DNA from: Azolla caroliniana
Taxonomy: Eukaryota > Polypodiophyta
Reading direction: 5' to 3'
Assembly: GCA_043228905.1 (NCBI GenBank)
Contig: JBHGNT010000005.1
Span: 15,066,001-15,130,000, forward strand
Length of the DNA stretch: 64,000 nt
Shown here: positions 54,279 to 64,000 of the stretch, one piece after another
How the letters are laid out: every line of letters starts with the position of its first letter
Numbering within the stretch: position 1 is the first letter of the stretch
Position numbers and translations under genes: made by a program
The notes under the pieces: model-generated
Database searches by the model: none
The model's input: the letters and a program-made list of their open reading frames with translations, nothing else
What the model was told of the DNA's origin: nothing

Positions 54279-55340
54279 AAGATGCACCAGTACTTGCTCG
54301 GGCATGGCTACTGGAGTTACATCGATGGATCTAATGACGCAACACCCGAATCGACACACAGAGATTTCCTAGCCTGGGAACAGGTAGCAAGTAGGGTTCT
54401 CTACTGCTTCGCATCCTGTGTGAGTGATTAGCTTTTGAGCTACATTCCAGTTGCGAGGACGCCGAAGGATGCTTGGGGAAATCTAAAAAATATTTTTGCG
54501 CGAGTACCACAGCCACAAAGCTCCAACTTAGGCAAGAGTTGAGCAATGTTCGACAACAAGATATGTCGGTGGCTGAATACACCTCCAAGATCAAGGACAA
54601 TTGTGACTCTCTCGCCTCAATCGATGCAAATGTCGAGGATGATGAAATGGTGTAGGTCTACCTCGGATGGTTAGCATCAAAGTTCGGAGCATTCCGAACT
54701 GCTATCTGTACGAGGAAGAATACGCCGTCATTTTTCGACTTATATTCAATGCTCCTAGTAGAGGAGAACCATGTGGGTGCGTCAACGAGTACGCACGCCA
54801 ACAATAAGATGTTGTACACAGAGGAAGATGTGGGGAGTCGAGGCGGCGCCAGAAACCGGCAAGGAAAGTTTGCCACGGAATGCTGGTACTGTGGCAAGAA
54901 AGGCCCCAGGGAGAGAGTGTTGGAAGAAACGCGTTGATTCGGAGCAAGCCGCATCCGGCTCGAGGTGGACCGAGCAAGGAAATCGGCAGCGATCGCACTA
55001 CGTCGAGGGCTCCGAATGAGCCAAAAATGGATCGGGCCCAACCTTCGTAATGAAGCACAAAGCCAATTCGATGGCGGTGAACACCTCGAAACTGAACGAG
55101 GTGTGGTATGTTGACTCCAGAACGTCAAATAATATGACAAGTGACGAGGAATGGTTCTCGTACTTGGAAAAACCGCAAAAACAAGGAGTGGTCGAAACTG
55201 GAGACGACACCCCGCATACCATCGAACATGTTGGTGAAGTTCCCCTTAGCCACGTCGGGCAAAAAGGGAAACTCATGAACGTGCTACACATCCCAACAAT
55301 AACGAAGAACTTGGTGTCAGTCGGACAGATCGTCGACTAA
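54279..55340 (+). pseudogene. Copia I gag (N-truncated) and protease
   Basis: UBN2-type text LQLRQELSNVRQQDMSVAEY and IDANVEDDEMV, a knuckle-like CWYCGKKGPRERV (about 54882), and a protease at about 55104 reading VWYVDSRTSNNMTSDEEWFS (D-S-R-T). Stops include one at 54427-54429 and one at 54652-54654; frame changes near 54500 and 54930. Confidence 0.85.
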
Positions 55341-56530
55341 GGGATGCAAGTTCGATTCATGCATCCAGACTGCTACATCAAAGAAGAGGGGAAAGTCGTT
55401 GCACAAGGGCATCAAGAAGGGAGGATGTTCATCCTCAATACCAATGAAGTCGGAACTGCGTTGTTCGTGAAAGGATAGAAGGTCAAGTCGGACATTGACC
55501 TATGGCACAAGCGGTTCAACCATGTTAACTTCCTACGGCTTCGTGAAATGCAGACGAAGAACATCGTTTTCGGATTGTCAAATTTTAGTGGCCAGAGCGG
55601 CCAAGTCTACGAAGCCTGCCATCTTAGGAAAAGCACCGACTTCCATTTCCCAAACGAGTGTAATCGGAATCGGAATCCACTCGATGTGATCCATTCAGAT
55701 ATATGGGGACCAACATAAAATGTGAGCATCAAAGGAAGCCGTTACTTCATAACCTTCATCGATGACTTCACTCGGCACACTTGGGCGTGCTTGATCGCGA
55801 AAAAGAGCGAAGTCTTCACGTGTTTGTTGAAGGTGAAGAGCCTTGCGGAAAGGGAAACTAGGCGAAAGATCAAGTGCCTAGGTCCAATGACAAGAAGGAG
55901 TATTGTATGACCAATTCTCGAGTTATCTACAGAAGGAGGGAATTTGACACGAAATCTCGTGCAGATACACGCTGCAGCAGAACAACATGCCCGAGAGGAA
56001 GAATGGGACGATAGAAAAGGCGGCAAGGGCGATGCTTGAAGAGAAGCATCTACCAAAGTTCTATTGGGCCAAAGCTGTCAGAACAGCTGTCTACCCTCAA
56101 AATCAGGCATCCACTAGTGGAGGAGTGTCGCCACATGAGTTGTACTTCAAGAAGAAGTTGAACTTGGCACACTTGAGGGTCTTTAGTAGCATCGTGTATG
56201 TGCATGTGCCAAAGGAGAAATGGACGAACCTAGACGCCAAAGCCGATAAGCGTATCTTGGTTGGCTACTCAGACGAATAGAAGGGTTATAAGGGTTATAA
56301 CCCCCAAACCAAACAATCTCACATAAGTCGTGATGTTGTGTTCGACGAGTTCGCCTCGTGGTACTTGCCTTCACCTCCAACCCCTGACGACTCCATTCTC
56401 ATCTTTGACGGAGAGGTCAGCAAGGCTGAAATGCCTCAAGATGAAGGAGACATCGGAGCTCTTGAAGAGAGTCCAATCTCATTCAGGCTAAGTGGGCCGA
56501 ATGAGCGACTTGGTGAGCATGACTAGTCAG
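55341..56530 (+). pseudogene. Copia I integrase
   Basis: LWHKRFNHVNFLRLREMQ (with frame change) gives the zinc His residues. IHSDIWGP has the first Asp (about 55690). The second Asp region reads KCLGPMTRRSIV, so it is lost by frameshift. QQNNMPERKNGTIEKA has the Glu (about 55975). IVYVHVPKEKWTNLDAKADK is the C-terminal block. Ends at FRLSGPNERLGEHD (56526). Confidence 0.83.
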
Positions 56531-56625
56531 ACGCAAAGCTGGCAAGTAGTGGAGACTCATCCGTCCATTCCCTGCGCAGGAAGCCGAGGAGACGGTTTAC
56601 ATGCAAAGAGAAGGGAAAGAAGAAG

Positions 56626-57040
56626 ATGTTAGAGAATGACACTGATAAAGAAAAATCGGATCGAAGCGAATCCGACTCCGAGAAGAACGAAGACGGACCT
56701 TCCGAAACAAAGTCCGCATTGACCAAGAGGGCCTCAAAACCGGCTAATGAGCAATTACGCCAATCCACCCGCCAGAAGAAACCCATGGTGCATGACATGA
56801 GTGACGGAGACTACGCAGAAGTGGCGAAGGACCCCGTCTTCCATGCCCGGACCAAGAGCATTGAGGTGCACTACCATTTTGTCCACGACTGTGTCCTCTC
56901 CGCTGAAGTCGAATGAGTGTATGTTCCGACGAATCGGCAGACTGTCGACATCTTCACCAAGCCCCTTGGTCTCAACAAGTTGCTGCCATGCTCAGGTGCA
57001 CTTGGTTTGCGGCATCTCGACTTGCCAAACTTAAGGGGGA
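56626..57040 (+). pseudogene. Copia I RT linker fused to the RNase H end (RT deleted)
   Basis: The open frame 56626-56916 runs through the acidic linker before RT and, after DGDYAEVAKDP, continues directly with VFHARTKSIEVHYHFVHD, which is the end of RNase H. The RT and most of RNase H (about 1.1-1.2 kb in copia H) are missing, yet the frame is kept across the joint at about 56831. A TGA follows at 56914-56916; the RNase H tail (RQTVDIFTKPLGLNKLL) continues in another reading to NLRGR at 57040. Confidence 0.85.
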
Positions 57041-57581
57041 GAAAAGACTAGGAAAAGGAGCAAGAAAGGAGCTGAAATGGCCGAGAAGCCGAGTCGGATG
57101 AAGAATTTGATTTCGGGTCGGCTGAAGAAGCTGAAGGCGGAAACAAGGGCAACAACCAAAGGGAAGAGCCAGAGTCAGGCGATCAAGGGGGAGATAACGC
57201 CAAGAAGGCCAAGAAGTCCAAGAAGGCCAAGAACAAGACATGGTCTGATGTGGTTAAGGGCCTAAAGACAGAAGACGAATTGGAGACAACCAATTCGGGC
57301 AAGAGCGGAAAAGAATCGGAGACAGGAAATTTGGCTCGAATGTTCAATTCGGAGACGTTGAATCAACTGAAGTCCAAGCGGAGGAAGGGCATTGGAAGAG
57401 GCGCCAACACCAAGATAGCAAGGGAGATAAGAAAGGCCACACGAGCAGACAAGCCGACCGAACATGTCGAGGCACGTGGAATCGAATGGGTCAAGTATCG
57501 CGAGCAAGGCGTGAAGCCAGGAGAAGCCGGAACGAAGATCCGGAAGAGCACGCGGAACCTCAAGTTGAGCTTGAAGGGGAG
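57041..57581 (+). pseudogene. Copia I pol C-terminal extension / extra ORF
   Basis: In frame with the RNase H tail, after two stops (57049-57051 and 57073-57075), comes an acidic then Lys-rich segment: AESDEEFDFGSAEEAEGG, KKAKKSKKAKNKTWSDVVKG, LKTEDELETTNSGKSGKESE, RKGIGRGANTKIAREIRKAT and RADKPTEHVEARG. The frame is open from about 57076 to 57639. It lies between TTAAGGGGGAGA (57031) and TTGAAGGGGAG (57571). Homologous text is found in copia G and partly in G'. Function unknown. Confidence 0.65.
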
Positions 57582-58013
57582 TGTTAAGATACAAGGTCAA
57601 CCTTGGTTGCGTAAACCAGTGCGTAGACTAGGTGCATAAACCAATACATAGACTGGGTGCGTAAACCGTGTGCGCAACGAGAGGCCATAGCGCTACATAA
57701 ACCGGGAGGCCGTTGGCCGTTGGATATATATTCCGAGGAGGAATATATTTTGGAAGTTAGTGTAGGGGCTCCTTGATGAGCATTGAAGTATGTGTCAATA
57801 CTTCTGTCAGTCCGTATGGACCTGTATAAAAGTACTCTCTTAGCACATCCTATGTACAGAGTATTACAGTATTGTTTTGGAATAGAGTTTTCTGTGTTCT
57901 GGTCTCTCTGTCTCCCCCGCGTACGCTGTGTTGATTAAGCTTTCCATTAAACCTTCCTTTTCTCTTGTCTTTTGTATATTGTTACCAGGTTGTGTCTGTT
58001 AAGGTTTCGCACA
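57582..58013 (+). repeat. 3' LTR of copia I
   Basis: Starts TGTTAAGATACAAGG after the purine tract. It has short repeats of GTGCGTAAACC/GTGCGTAGACT in its first 110 bp (57609-57690), CTGTATAAAAGTACTC near 57821, and ends near TTTCGCACA. Right neighbour: LTR of gypsy L. Confidence 0.75.
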
Positions 58014-58014
58014 T

Positions 58015-59353
58015 TGTCGCCGTATTTTGTGTTCACGTGCAACAACTACGACGAGACTACGGGGGCCTCAGACCAAGGAGTGATAGAAGAAGAAGAAGAA
58101 GAAGAGATTATGGATATCAACCGAATGTTATAGATTATGGAAAACAATAGCATACAACTGGCTCGGAAGGAGTCAGAGGAGTGGGCTAGCCACACCACTC
58201 ACGCACAGACACTAGGAGACACCGAGACACAATGGGGATTCTCTATTGAGAGCACACTGGCTTCCTACGTGAGCAGAGGCTTCCAACCGAACCGTGCACC
58301 CAAAATGAAACTGAGAGAGATAGAGAGCTCGGTCCCCAAACCGACAACGCTTCATCTTCCTATAAAAACTTTCCCCTTTCATCAGTCCTCTCTTTCCCCT
58401 TTTATAGATCACGGAGAGAGAGAGGGTTGTTACAATGGATAGTTAATTCGGTTGCTTTAGGCCGAGATTTTCCTCGATCTCCTTGCGTGATCTTTCATAT
58501 TCCCCCGCCCCTTTCCGTGAAGATCTTTAAAGTACCTATCAAATCCTAGTCCCTAGTACTTACTAGTCCTAGGTTATTTACACGTGTTTATACACAATAC
58601 ATATTTTTGAGTGTTGAGAACTCGACGTTCCTTATGTCCGACACTCGGCCACAACCGAGATTCTTTTCATACACAGAAAAACAGGTAATGAAACGCGACA
58701 CGAAAGAGGAGAAATGGTACACAGGAGGTATACGTGGAAAACCCCAAAATAGGGGAAAAAACCACGGCAGCCCACAAGCTGCAAACTGTCACTATGCAGA
58801 AATATACAACAGTGAGATCACTGAGGCAACGACCTCGTGCTCTCAGATCTTCGCCACACGCGGCGGTTACAACAGAGGCAACGACCTTGTCTCTCTCTCT
58901 CTCTCTCTCTCTCTCTGTACAGTTACGCGCTCTAATTTCTACTTGCACCAACAAGAAGGAATAACAACAACCACTAAAAGTTTGCCCTAAGTCATATTTA
59001 TACTAATATGACTTTTCGGCTATTTACAAATGCAGCCTCGATGGGCTCCATCCGGCTCTCCGCAGTCGGGTACTCCTCATCCGGTTCATACCGGGCCTAC
59101 ACCATCCGACTCTCCGCAGTCGGGTACTCCTCATCCGGTTCATACCGGGCCTACACCATCCGACTCTCCGAAGTCGGGTTCTCACCATTCGGTTCATACC
59201 GTTTCGGCCTCGGCCGAGTTTGTTCATCGGCACTGTTCTTCTCCCCCTTCCCATCCAGAGGGACCTGTCTACCAACATTGAGTGCATCAACGTGTGCCCT
59301 CTTTCACGCACATTCGACCCTTTTCCCCTTCATGACCGGAATTTTTCACGTCA
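58015..59353 (-). repeat. 3' LTR of gypsy L, interrupted by another LTR
   Basis: On the minus strand the LTR starts TGACGTGAAAAATTCC after the purine tract TGGTGGGGGTGG (plus 59354-59365 complement) and ends near GGCGACA (58015). A TATA-like TCTATAAAAGGGG is on the minus strand near 58400, and (GAA)n lies at 58084-58103. A copia-A-type LTR (58612-59232) is inserted in it. Confidence 0.65.
58612..59232 (-). repeat. LTR of the copia A family, inverted, without internal region
   Basis: On the minus strand it shares with the copia A LTR the blocks ATATTAGTATAAATATGACT, the GA run, the CGTGGTTTTT...CCC block, and CTCGGTTGTGGCCGAG before the end GAGTTCTCAACA. No primer site follows the end, so it is not a complete 5' LTR. 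It contains a tandem repeat of 54 bp (59067-59174 plus a partial third copy). The right boundary is approximate. Confidence 0.75.
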
Positions 59354-59365
59354 TCCACCCCCACC

Positions 59366-60600
59366 AAACTGCACATCCACCGGTATGTGTCGAGAGAGGA
59401 AAGGCGGAAATTTTGGTCCCTCGATTACCCATCGTCCTCCGGTCCGTCGACCTCCCAAATTTCGTCCGGTTCCCCCGTTTCGCCACCCTCGCTCTCATAC
59501 TCCAGATCCGGCTCCTCTTCGTGCCACTTCTTGAAGACCTTAATCTGCTTCCCCGCAACTGGCACCTCTAACCTTGTTCCATCGAGCTCTACAAGGTGGT
59601 ACGTGGCATTGTTGTTCACACCCGTCACCATGTAAGGCCCGAACCATCTTCGTGCACATTTTCGCGTAACTTGTGCAGTTTGTAGAGGTTGCTATCATAA
59701 ACCAATACCCAGTCGCCTCCCTTGATCTTCTTCAGTCTTAGCTAGTGTGTCTAGTCAAACCGGGCCTTGTTCTTCTTACGCTCTGCATACAACTTTTCTT
59801 TTGCCCTCTCTACGTCCTGCAACCTCTGATTGAGCTACCGAATCCTCACCGCCAACAGTTCCTCCTAGCTCATTTCGCCCGTCCAATTGATCGCCGCCCA
59901 CGAAAAGATTGTGTGCTCCACCAGCAAGATCTATATGAACCCAGTCACCGAACTGTGCATTGTTCGGTCCGCCCACAATGCGTAAGGTAGGAACCGTGGC
60001 CAATTCCTGACTTGCCCTTCGCACGCTTGTACTAGTGCCTTCACGATTGGTCCATGTCCACGCTCCACTTTCCCGTTCATCTCCGGATTGTATGTCGTAG
60101 TGAGGGGGAGCTTCACCCCTATCCGATTGAACAGCTCTTCGGCTTCTTGCGCATCCAGCTCCCTACGGTTGGCCACAATCTTCCCTACGCACCCGTACCA
60201 TCAAATCACTTCTTCGATTAGAAACCGGCATACAACCTTGGTCTTTTTGTTCTATAGTGCTCGGCCCTCCGCCTGATTCATCAAATCTTCTCGTGCTAGC
60301 ACTAGATATCGCATTTGCCCCACCCCCATCGGCATCCTCACTAAATCCACCACCCACTTGAAGTGGACGATTGGAGGGTAGGTCGGGTGCAATTCATCTC
60401 TATGCCAGATAGTGGAATGCATTTGACAACTCTCACAATTCGTCACGAATTGGTGCACGTCCCAGTACATATACTCCCATATACTCCCATTCCGTATACT
60501 CCCATTCCGCAAGAAGAAACGATATGCCTTCTTCCAGATCCGGTTTGCTTTGCCCTTCGTCCACGCCGCGTCTGGTGTCAATGTACTCAAGAATCTACCG
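59366..60600 (-). pseudogene. Gypsy L integrase and C-terminal region
   Basis: Minus strand. N-terminal: KKAYRFFLRNGS with a small in-frame duplication (about 60470-60515), CESCQMHSTIWH and HFKWVVDLVRMPMG with the first Asp. The second Asp is not clear in the broken stretch after 60250. YNPEMNGKVERGHGPIVKAL (about 60040-60100) has the Glu; ALWADRTMHSSVTGF follows. The C-terminal frame 59425-59631 has NNNATYHLVELDGTRLEVPV and an acidic end. Same family as B and M. Confidence 0.85.
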
Positions 60601-62560
60601 ATCCGGAGTCACTCCCCCTCGTACTCATTCTCGTTAAACTCGTTTAGTGCCGGAGTGCTCCTCCCCTTTGCCATCACTTGAGATGACTCGAAGAAATCTA
60701 CGTCAACTTCGTCATCTTCCGATACCATGTCGTCTTCGTCGACAAACTAGGCTATTGAGAGCATATCGGCCATGGCGTTGTCTTTCCTGGAGATGTGCTA
60801 TATCTCTGGATTCAGGGACTTAATCTACGCGATCCACCTGAGCATAGCCAGGTCTAGAGTCGTGCAACCGGACACCATACCGAGGATTCGTAGGCAGTCC
60901 GTCTCGATTACTACCTCTATCCTGATCAATTAATCCTTGTCGGCCTTGACTGCCAAACCGATACCCCAAAGTTCTCATTTAACCTGGGCATATCCTCGCT
61001 GCCGCTCACTCAATACTTTCGCTCCGAATCGGATGGGGAACCTCATGCCGTCCACCTCATCCTAATTGACTACGCATCTGATTCTGGTCAGACTCGTGTC
61101 CACCCTCACGTAAACCGGGGAACCTTTCCCGTAGACCACCTTCTTGAGGGCCAGTGCTGTTGTCAGTAGCTTCCGAACTGACTCCGTGTGCTCTTGATTC
61201 CATTCGAATCCATCCAAATGTGGTAAAACGTGCACGCTCCTACGAACCTCTGGACTTCTGTGACCGAATTACATTCTTCCTTCATCGCAGAGATGGCCTC
61301 AACCTTTTCCGGAGAAAATTTCCGGCCGTATGGCCCGGACAAGTGTCCGACCACCAAGATTCTGGATTGCTCAAAAGCCAACTTCTCTCCAAAGAAAGTG
61401 AGTCGGGCTCCTTTGAGCCTCTGTAGTACCTTCTTGCAGTCGTTGATATGATCCACCACAAACCTCTTGCATTTGTCCGGTCCAACCAATTCATCCTTCT
61501 CTTCCACCGGACATCCCTTGATCGGGATATCGTCCAAAAATGGCATGTTGATGTGCGGGATGCGGTCCCTTAGAACCTTGTTCATCGCGTTCACCATGTG
61601 CACTACCGAATTGGTCCCTCCTTGCTGAAGGGTACACATCCGCACTAAGCCGAGGCAGGTCTGCATCATCATGATATCCCTACTCTGTACGACTAGCTGG
61701 AACGATCGTACCCCGAGTACAAATCACCAACCGAATAGATCGACCTTCCGGCGAAGGCCTCCGCGAACTTCAGCCCGATCCCTACGTTCTGAATGGTCAC
61801 TTTATTGACCGGTTGTAGGTCCTGAATGAAGCGCAAGGTGCCGTTCTTCATCAGCACCATAAACCACCAATTTGAATATGGGGCACTCGACAGATTGAGG
61901 ATGCCCATCTCCACCTTCTGTTTCAGCAGCTCCATCAGCTTCGAGATGTGAGCTCTCGGTACTAGGATCGGCTTGAGGTCCCACGACACATGTGGTACAA
62001 TGAAGATAACCATCGGCTCCTAGATGGTCAGGTCGACGCACCCGATCTCCTCCAGCAAGAATACGAAGGCCTTCGCATGCTTCCCGAACATCCTCCGAAA
62101 CTGGTCCTCTTCTACCGGCAATAGGAAGCGACCCCCACCGATCTTCAGCTTCGGTAGGGTCTCGTCGATGAACTGTTGCCCTATGCCGGATGAATCCCAC
62201 AGACTCGGGTCTGGCGCGACCTCTTTCATTTGCTCCTCGCTTCCCCTCCGGCAAGGGAGCCACGACCAGCCTCACCTTCCGGTCCACAGTCTTGTACTTG
62301 GTGTCAACCTAGGCCGTCTTCTCTGACCCAATCATCCCTCCGAATTCCGTGATGACTTCATACATTTCCATGACACTGACCGGAATTACTCGGTCTTCAT
62401 TCAGGCCTTCATTGGCTACCCTTCCGATCTCTTCAAGGGTGATGTCGAAACAGACCACCTCCACGACACCGTTGATCTTTTGTCAGAGCTAAGGGCACCT
62501 CACACCCTTAAACACTCTTCAACCCTCTTCCTTTCCCGATCTCTTACGCCGGTTATAGTA
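60601..62560 (-). pseudogene. Gypsy L reverse transcriptase-RNase H
   Basis: Minus strand. RT frames 61693-62013 and 61163-61672 contain MVIFIVPHVSWDLKP, KQKVEMGILNLSSAPYSNWW, IQDLQPVNKVTI, SVGDLYSGYD and the catalytic PFLDDIPIKG (F-L-D-D in place of Y-x-D-D), then EVQRFVGACTFYHIW. RNase H (60650-61150) is badly broken but shows a VVYGKGSPVYVRVDT-like reading. N-terminal to RT, 62020-62229 has LPKLKIGGGRFLLPVEEDQF. Unlike B, this copy keeps RT. Confidence 0.83.
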
Positions 62561-62599
62561 CAACCTCCGTTGTTGGAGAACCAAAATTTACTATCTATG

Positions 62600-63930
62600 G
62601 TACACGTGTGGGGTTTCTCAGGGGTCTTCGAACTATCGCGGCCCCATGCCTTGACCTCTCTAAAAATATTGTCTCGGTCGTTACTGTCAAGAGACTGACG
62701 GTTACGCTCGTGGTTCGGTCACACCGTGGAAAATTGGACAGAGTGACGCCCGTCTTGGTCCTTCACCCGTGTGTACACCAAACCGTTGTCCAGCACTTTG
62801 GTCTCCATACGGGCCGCCGTAATGTATGCTTCGCCAAGAATCACCGGGTGCAAGGAGGTCTCCTGCACGAAAAAGTGTTGATCAATCTTGACATCTCCAA
62901 TCTTCACGCGTGCATTCGGGCACGCCCCGTGTAATTCCTCTGTAGCACATGTGGCCACACATATTCTCTACCCATGCTTGGTATTGATCGTCCATTTCCC
63001 CTTCTTGTAGAAATCCATGGGCATTAGGTTGATTTTGGATACATGGTCTATTAGCGCCACCACCGGTTCCTGAACGTTCCTGATCTGAACGAGAGTCTCC
63101 GTAGTTGCCCTTGCCCAGTGCGGCTTCAAATAGTGGCTCACCGCCACTTCATCTTCCATAATCGCGTCATCCAAGTGCGTCATTCGTACCTCCACCTGCT
63201 TCTCCGTCTCCGGCTCCATTTCGAGCCTGTTGCGCTTCACCAAGTCCATGATGGAGTCGTGGAACTCCTTGACAATCCCTAGTACTTCCCTCACAGTCAG
63301 CTCCGCTGAGCGGTCAAGGATCCATTCTTCAAGCACTTTCCGCAAGTCCTTCGCTCTTTCTATTTCCATTCCCAGCCGGTAACCTGCCGGCTTCGACCTT
63401 TCCTGTGCGCTCTTTCTATTCATCTTTCTTCTTTGGAGCGCTCCGCGTCTCGTACCGATTGGCAGGTCCGGCTCCTTCGCCCTTCCCTGCTCGTTTATCC
63501 TCCACAAAACCTCGTAGTTTTGGCATGCGGCTTCTACAAACCCGGTCTTTTCTTCGACTGGATCATCCCATCCGGTGACCTCTCTGACCCGCCTTTCCAC
63601 GTGGTCCGCTTGCTCCTTCCTTAGCTTAACGCTGGTGAGACCTTCAAGCACCGATAGCCAAAACCCAGAATCCTTTGCCTTCTCGCCGCCATCACCTCCG
63701 ACCTGGATGCCAACCGACGCTAAATAATGGACGGCCTCGGCGTGTCGCACCCTAACTTCTTCCATTGACCGCGTCATCCCGCCCCGACCAGTATTCAATT
63801 CTAGGAGTTTCTGGGTCTCGCATGCATGCACCCGCCCGTTCCATAGGTACACCACGTTACTCCTAAGCGCCTTGGAGAAATCCACCCACTCTCTCCGGAC
63901 ATGGCCGATCGCATCGCACCACACGCATCG
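62600..63930 (-). pseudogene. Gypsy L gag and protease
   Basis: Minus-strand frame 62968-63924 (318 residues) begins MWCDAIGHVRREWVDFSKAL, the Cys/His cluster also seen at the end of the K gag, has long charged helical stretches, and ends in the protease segment VALIDHVSKINLMPMDFYKK, with D-H-V at the catalytic triplet (B has D-H-G). After a frameshift the protease continues (62719-62958) with ELHGACPNARVKIGDVKIDQ and HPVILGEAYITAARMETKVL. The upstream part of gag and the 5' LTR lie outside the window. Confidence 0.83.
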
Positions 63931-64000
63931 TTGATCAACCGGAGGCCTCCGGTCATGTGACTATCCCCCATTATACCTCTGGGCTTGCACGATCTAGAGG

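Larger units (their letters stand above)
54279..58013 (+). mobile_element. Ty1/copia I, 5' truncated, with RT deleted
   Basis: Gag starts abruptly at KMHQYLLGHGYWSYIDG right after the copia H LTR; protease, integrase, an RT/RNase H deletion joint, a C-terminal extension, purine tract and 3' LTR (57582-58013) follow. Gag, protease and LTR are closely related to copia H, so H and I are sister copies in opposite orientation. Confidence 0.88.

Noticed and set aside
57969-58440. Possible small genes at 57965-58150 and 58137-58442
   Set aside because: They overlap the LTR ends of copia I and gypsy L and consist of LTR and GAA/GA repeat sequence.

Overview
This is a stretch of nuclear DNA from a land plant, most likely a flowering plant with a repeat-rich genome. 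The clues are a two-exon LRR-III receptor-like kinase gene, plant-type Ty1/copia and Ty3/gypsy retrotransposons primed by initiator tRNA-Met (TGGTATCAGAGC sites), chromodomain gypsy elements, GA/CT and AT microsatellites, and a degenerate copy of a plant-type NOP16 gene. The sequence does not allow a genus to be named. There is no bacterial-type operon, rRNA, tRNA or CRISPR array.

Only one gene looks intact: the LRR receptor-like pseudokinase at 29775-34464 (one 2.4 kb intron), with a TATA box about 75 bp upstream of its ATG. Almost everything else is retrotransposon in several layers of nesting, decayed by stops, frameshifts and deletions.

Layout. 1-3204: copia A (Tnt1/Tork-like) with its 3' LTR. 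3205-5254: gypsy LTR scrap, unclassified DNA with two tandem repeats, and a minus-strand LTR with its primer site. 5255-9848: gypsy B (no RT; protease active site D-H-G). 9849-12977: copia X. 12978-13769 and 26560-27116: the two halves of copia E, split by chromovirus D (13770-26559, minus). D holds copia C (15863-21722, plus), which holds a solo LTR (19626-20409). D also holds a solo LTR in gag (24990-25776) and a LINE scrap in its 3' LTR. 27117-29774: low-content DNA, a possible LINE tail, and the kinase promoter. 34465-36904: flank and repeats. 36905-39581: gypsy M (with a solo-LTR-like insertion) and the end of chromovirus J. 39582-42345: copia F interrupted by gypsy K, whose LTR has a triplicated promoter. 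42346-48740: copia G (minus), whose middle is replaced by 2.8 kb that carries a NOP16-like pseudogene. 48815-49735: the tail of another copia (G'), fused to copia H (49736-54278, minus), which stands head to head with copia I (54279-58013, plus). 58015-64000: gypsy L (minus), with a copia-A-family LTR in its LTR.

The least ordinary observations are: a pol extension or extra ORF lying between two polypurine tracts in copias G and I (partial in G'); the threefold 104-bp promoter repeat in the K LTR; ACGC/ACGT flanks at three insertions of one type of gypsy LTR; the NOP16-like pseudogene inside copia G; and homopolymer expansions in the pseudokinase. I found no clearly new multi-gene system.
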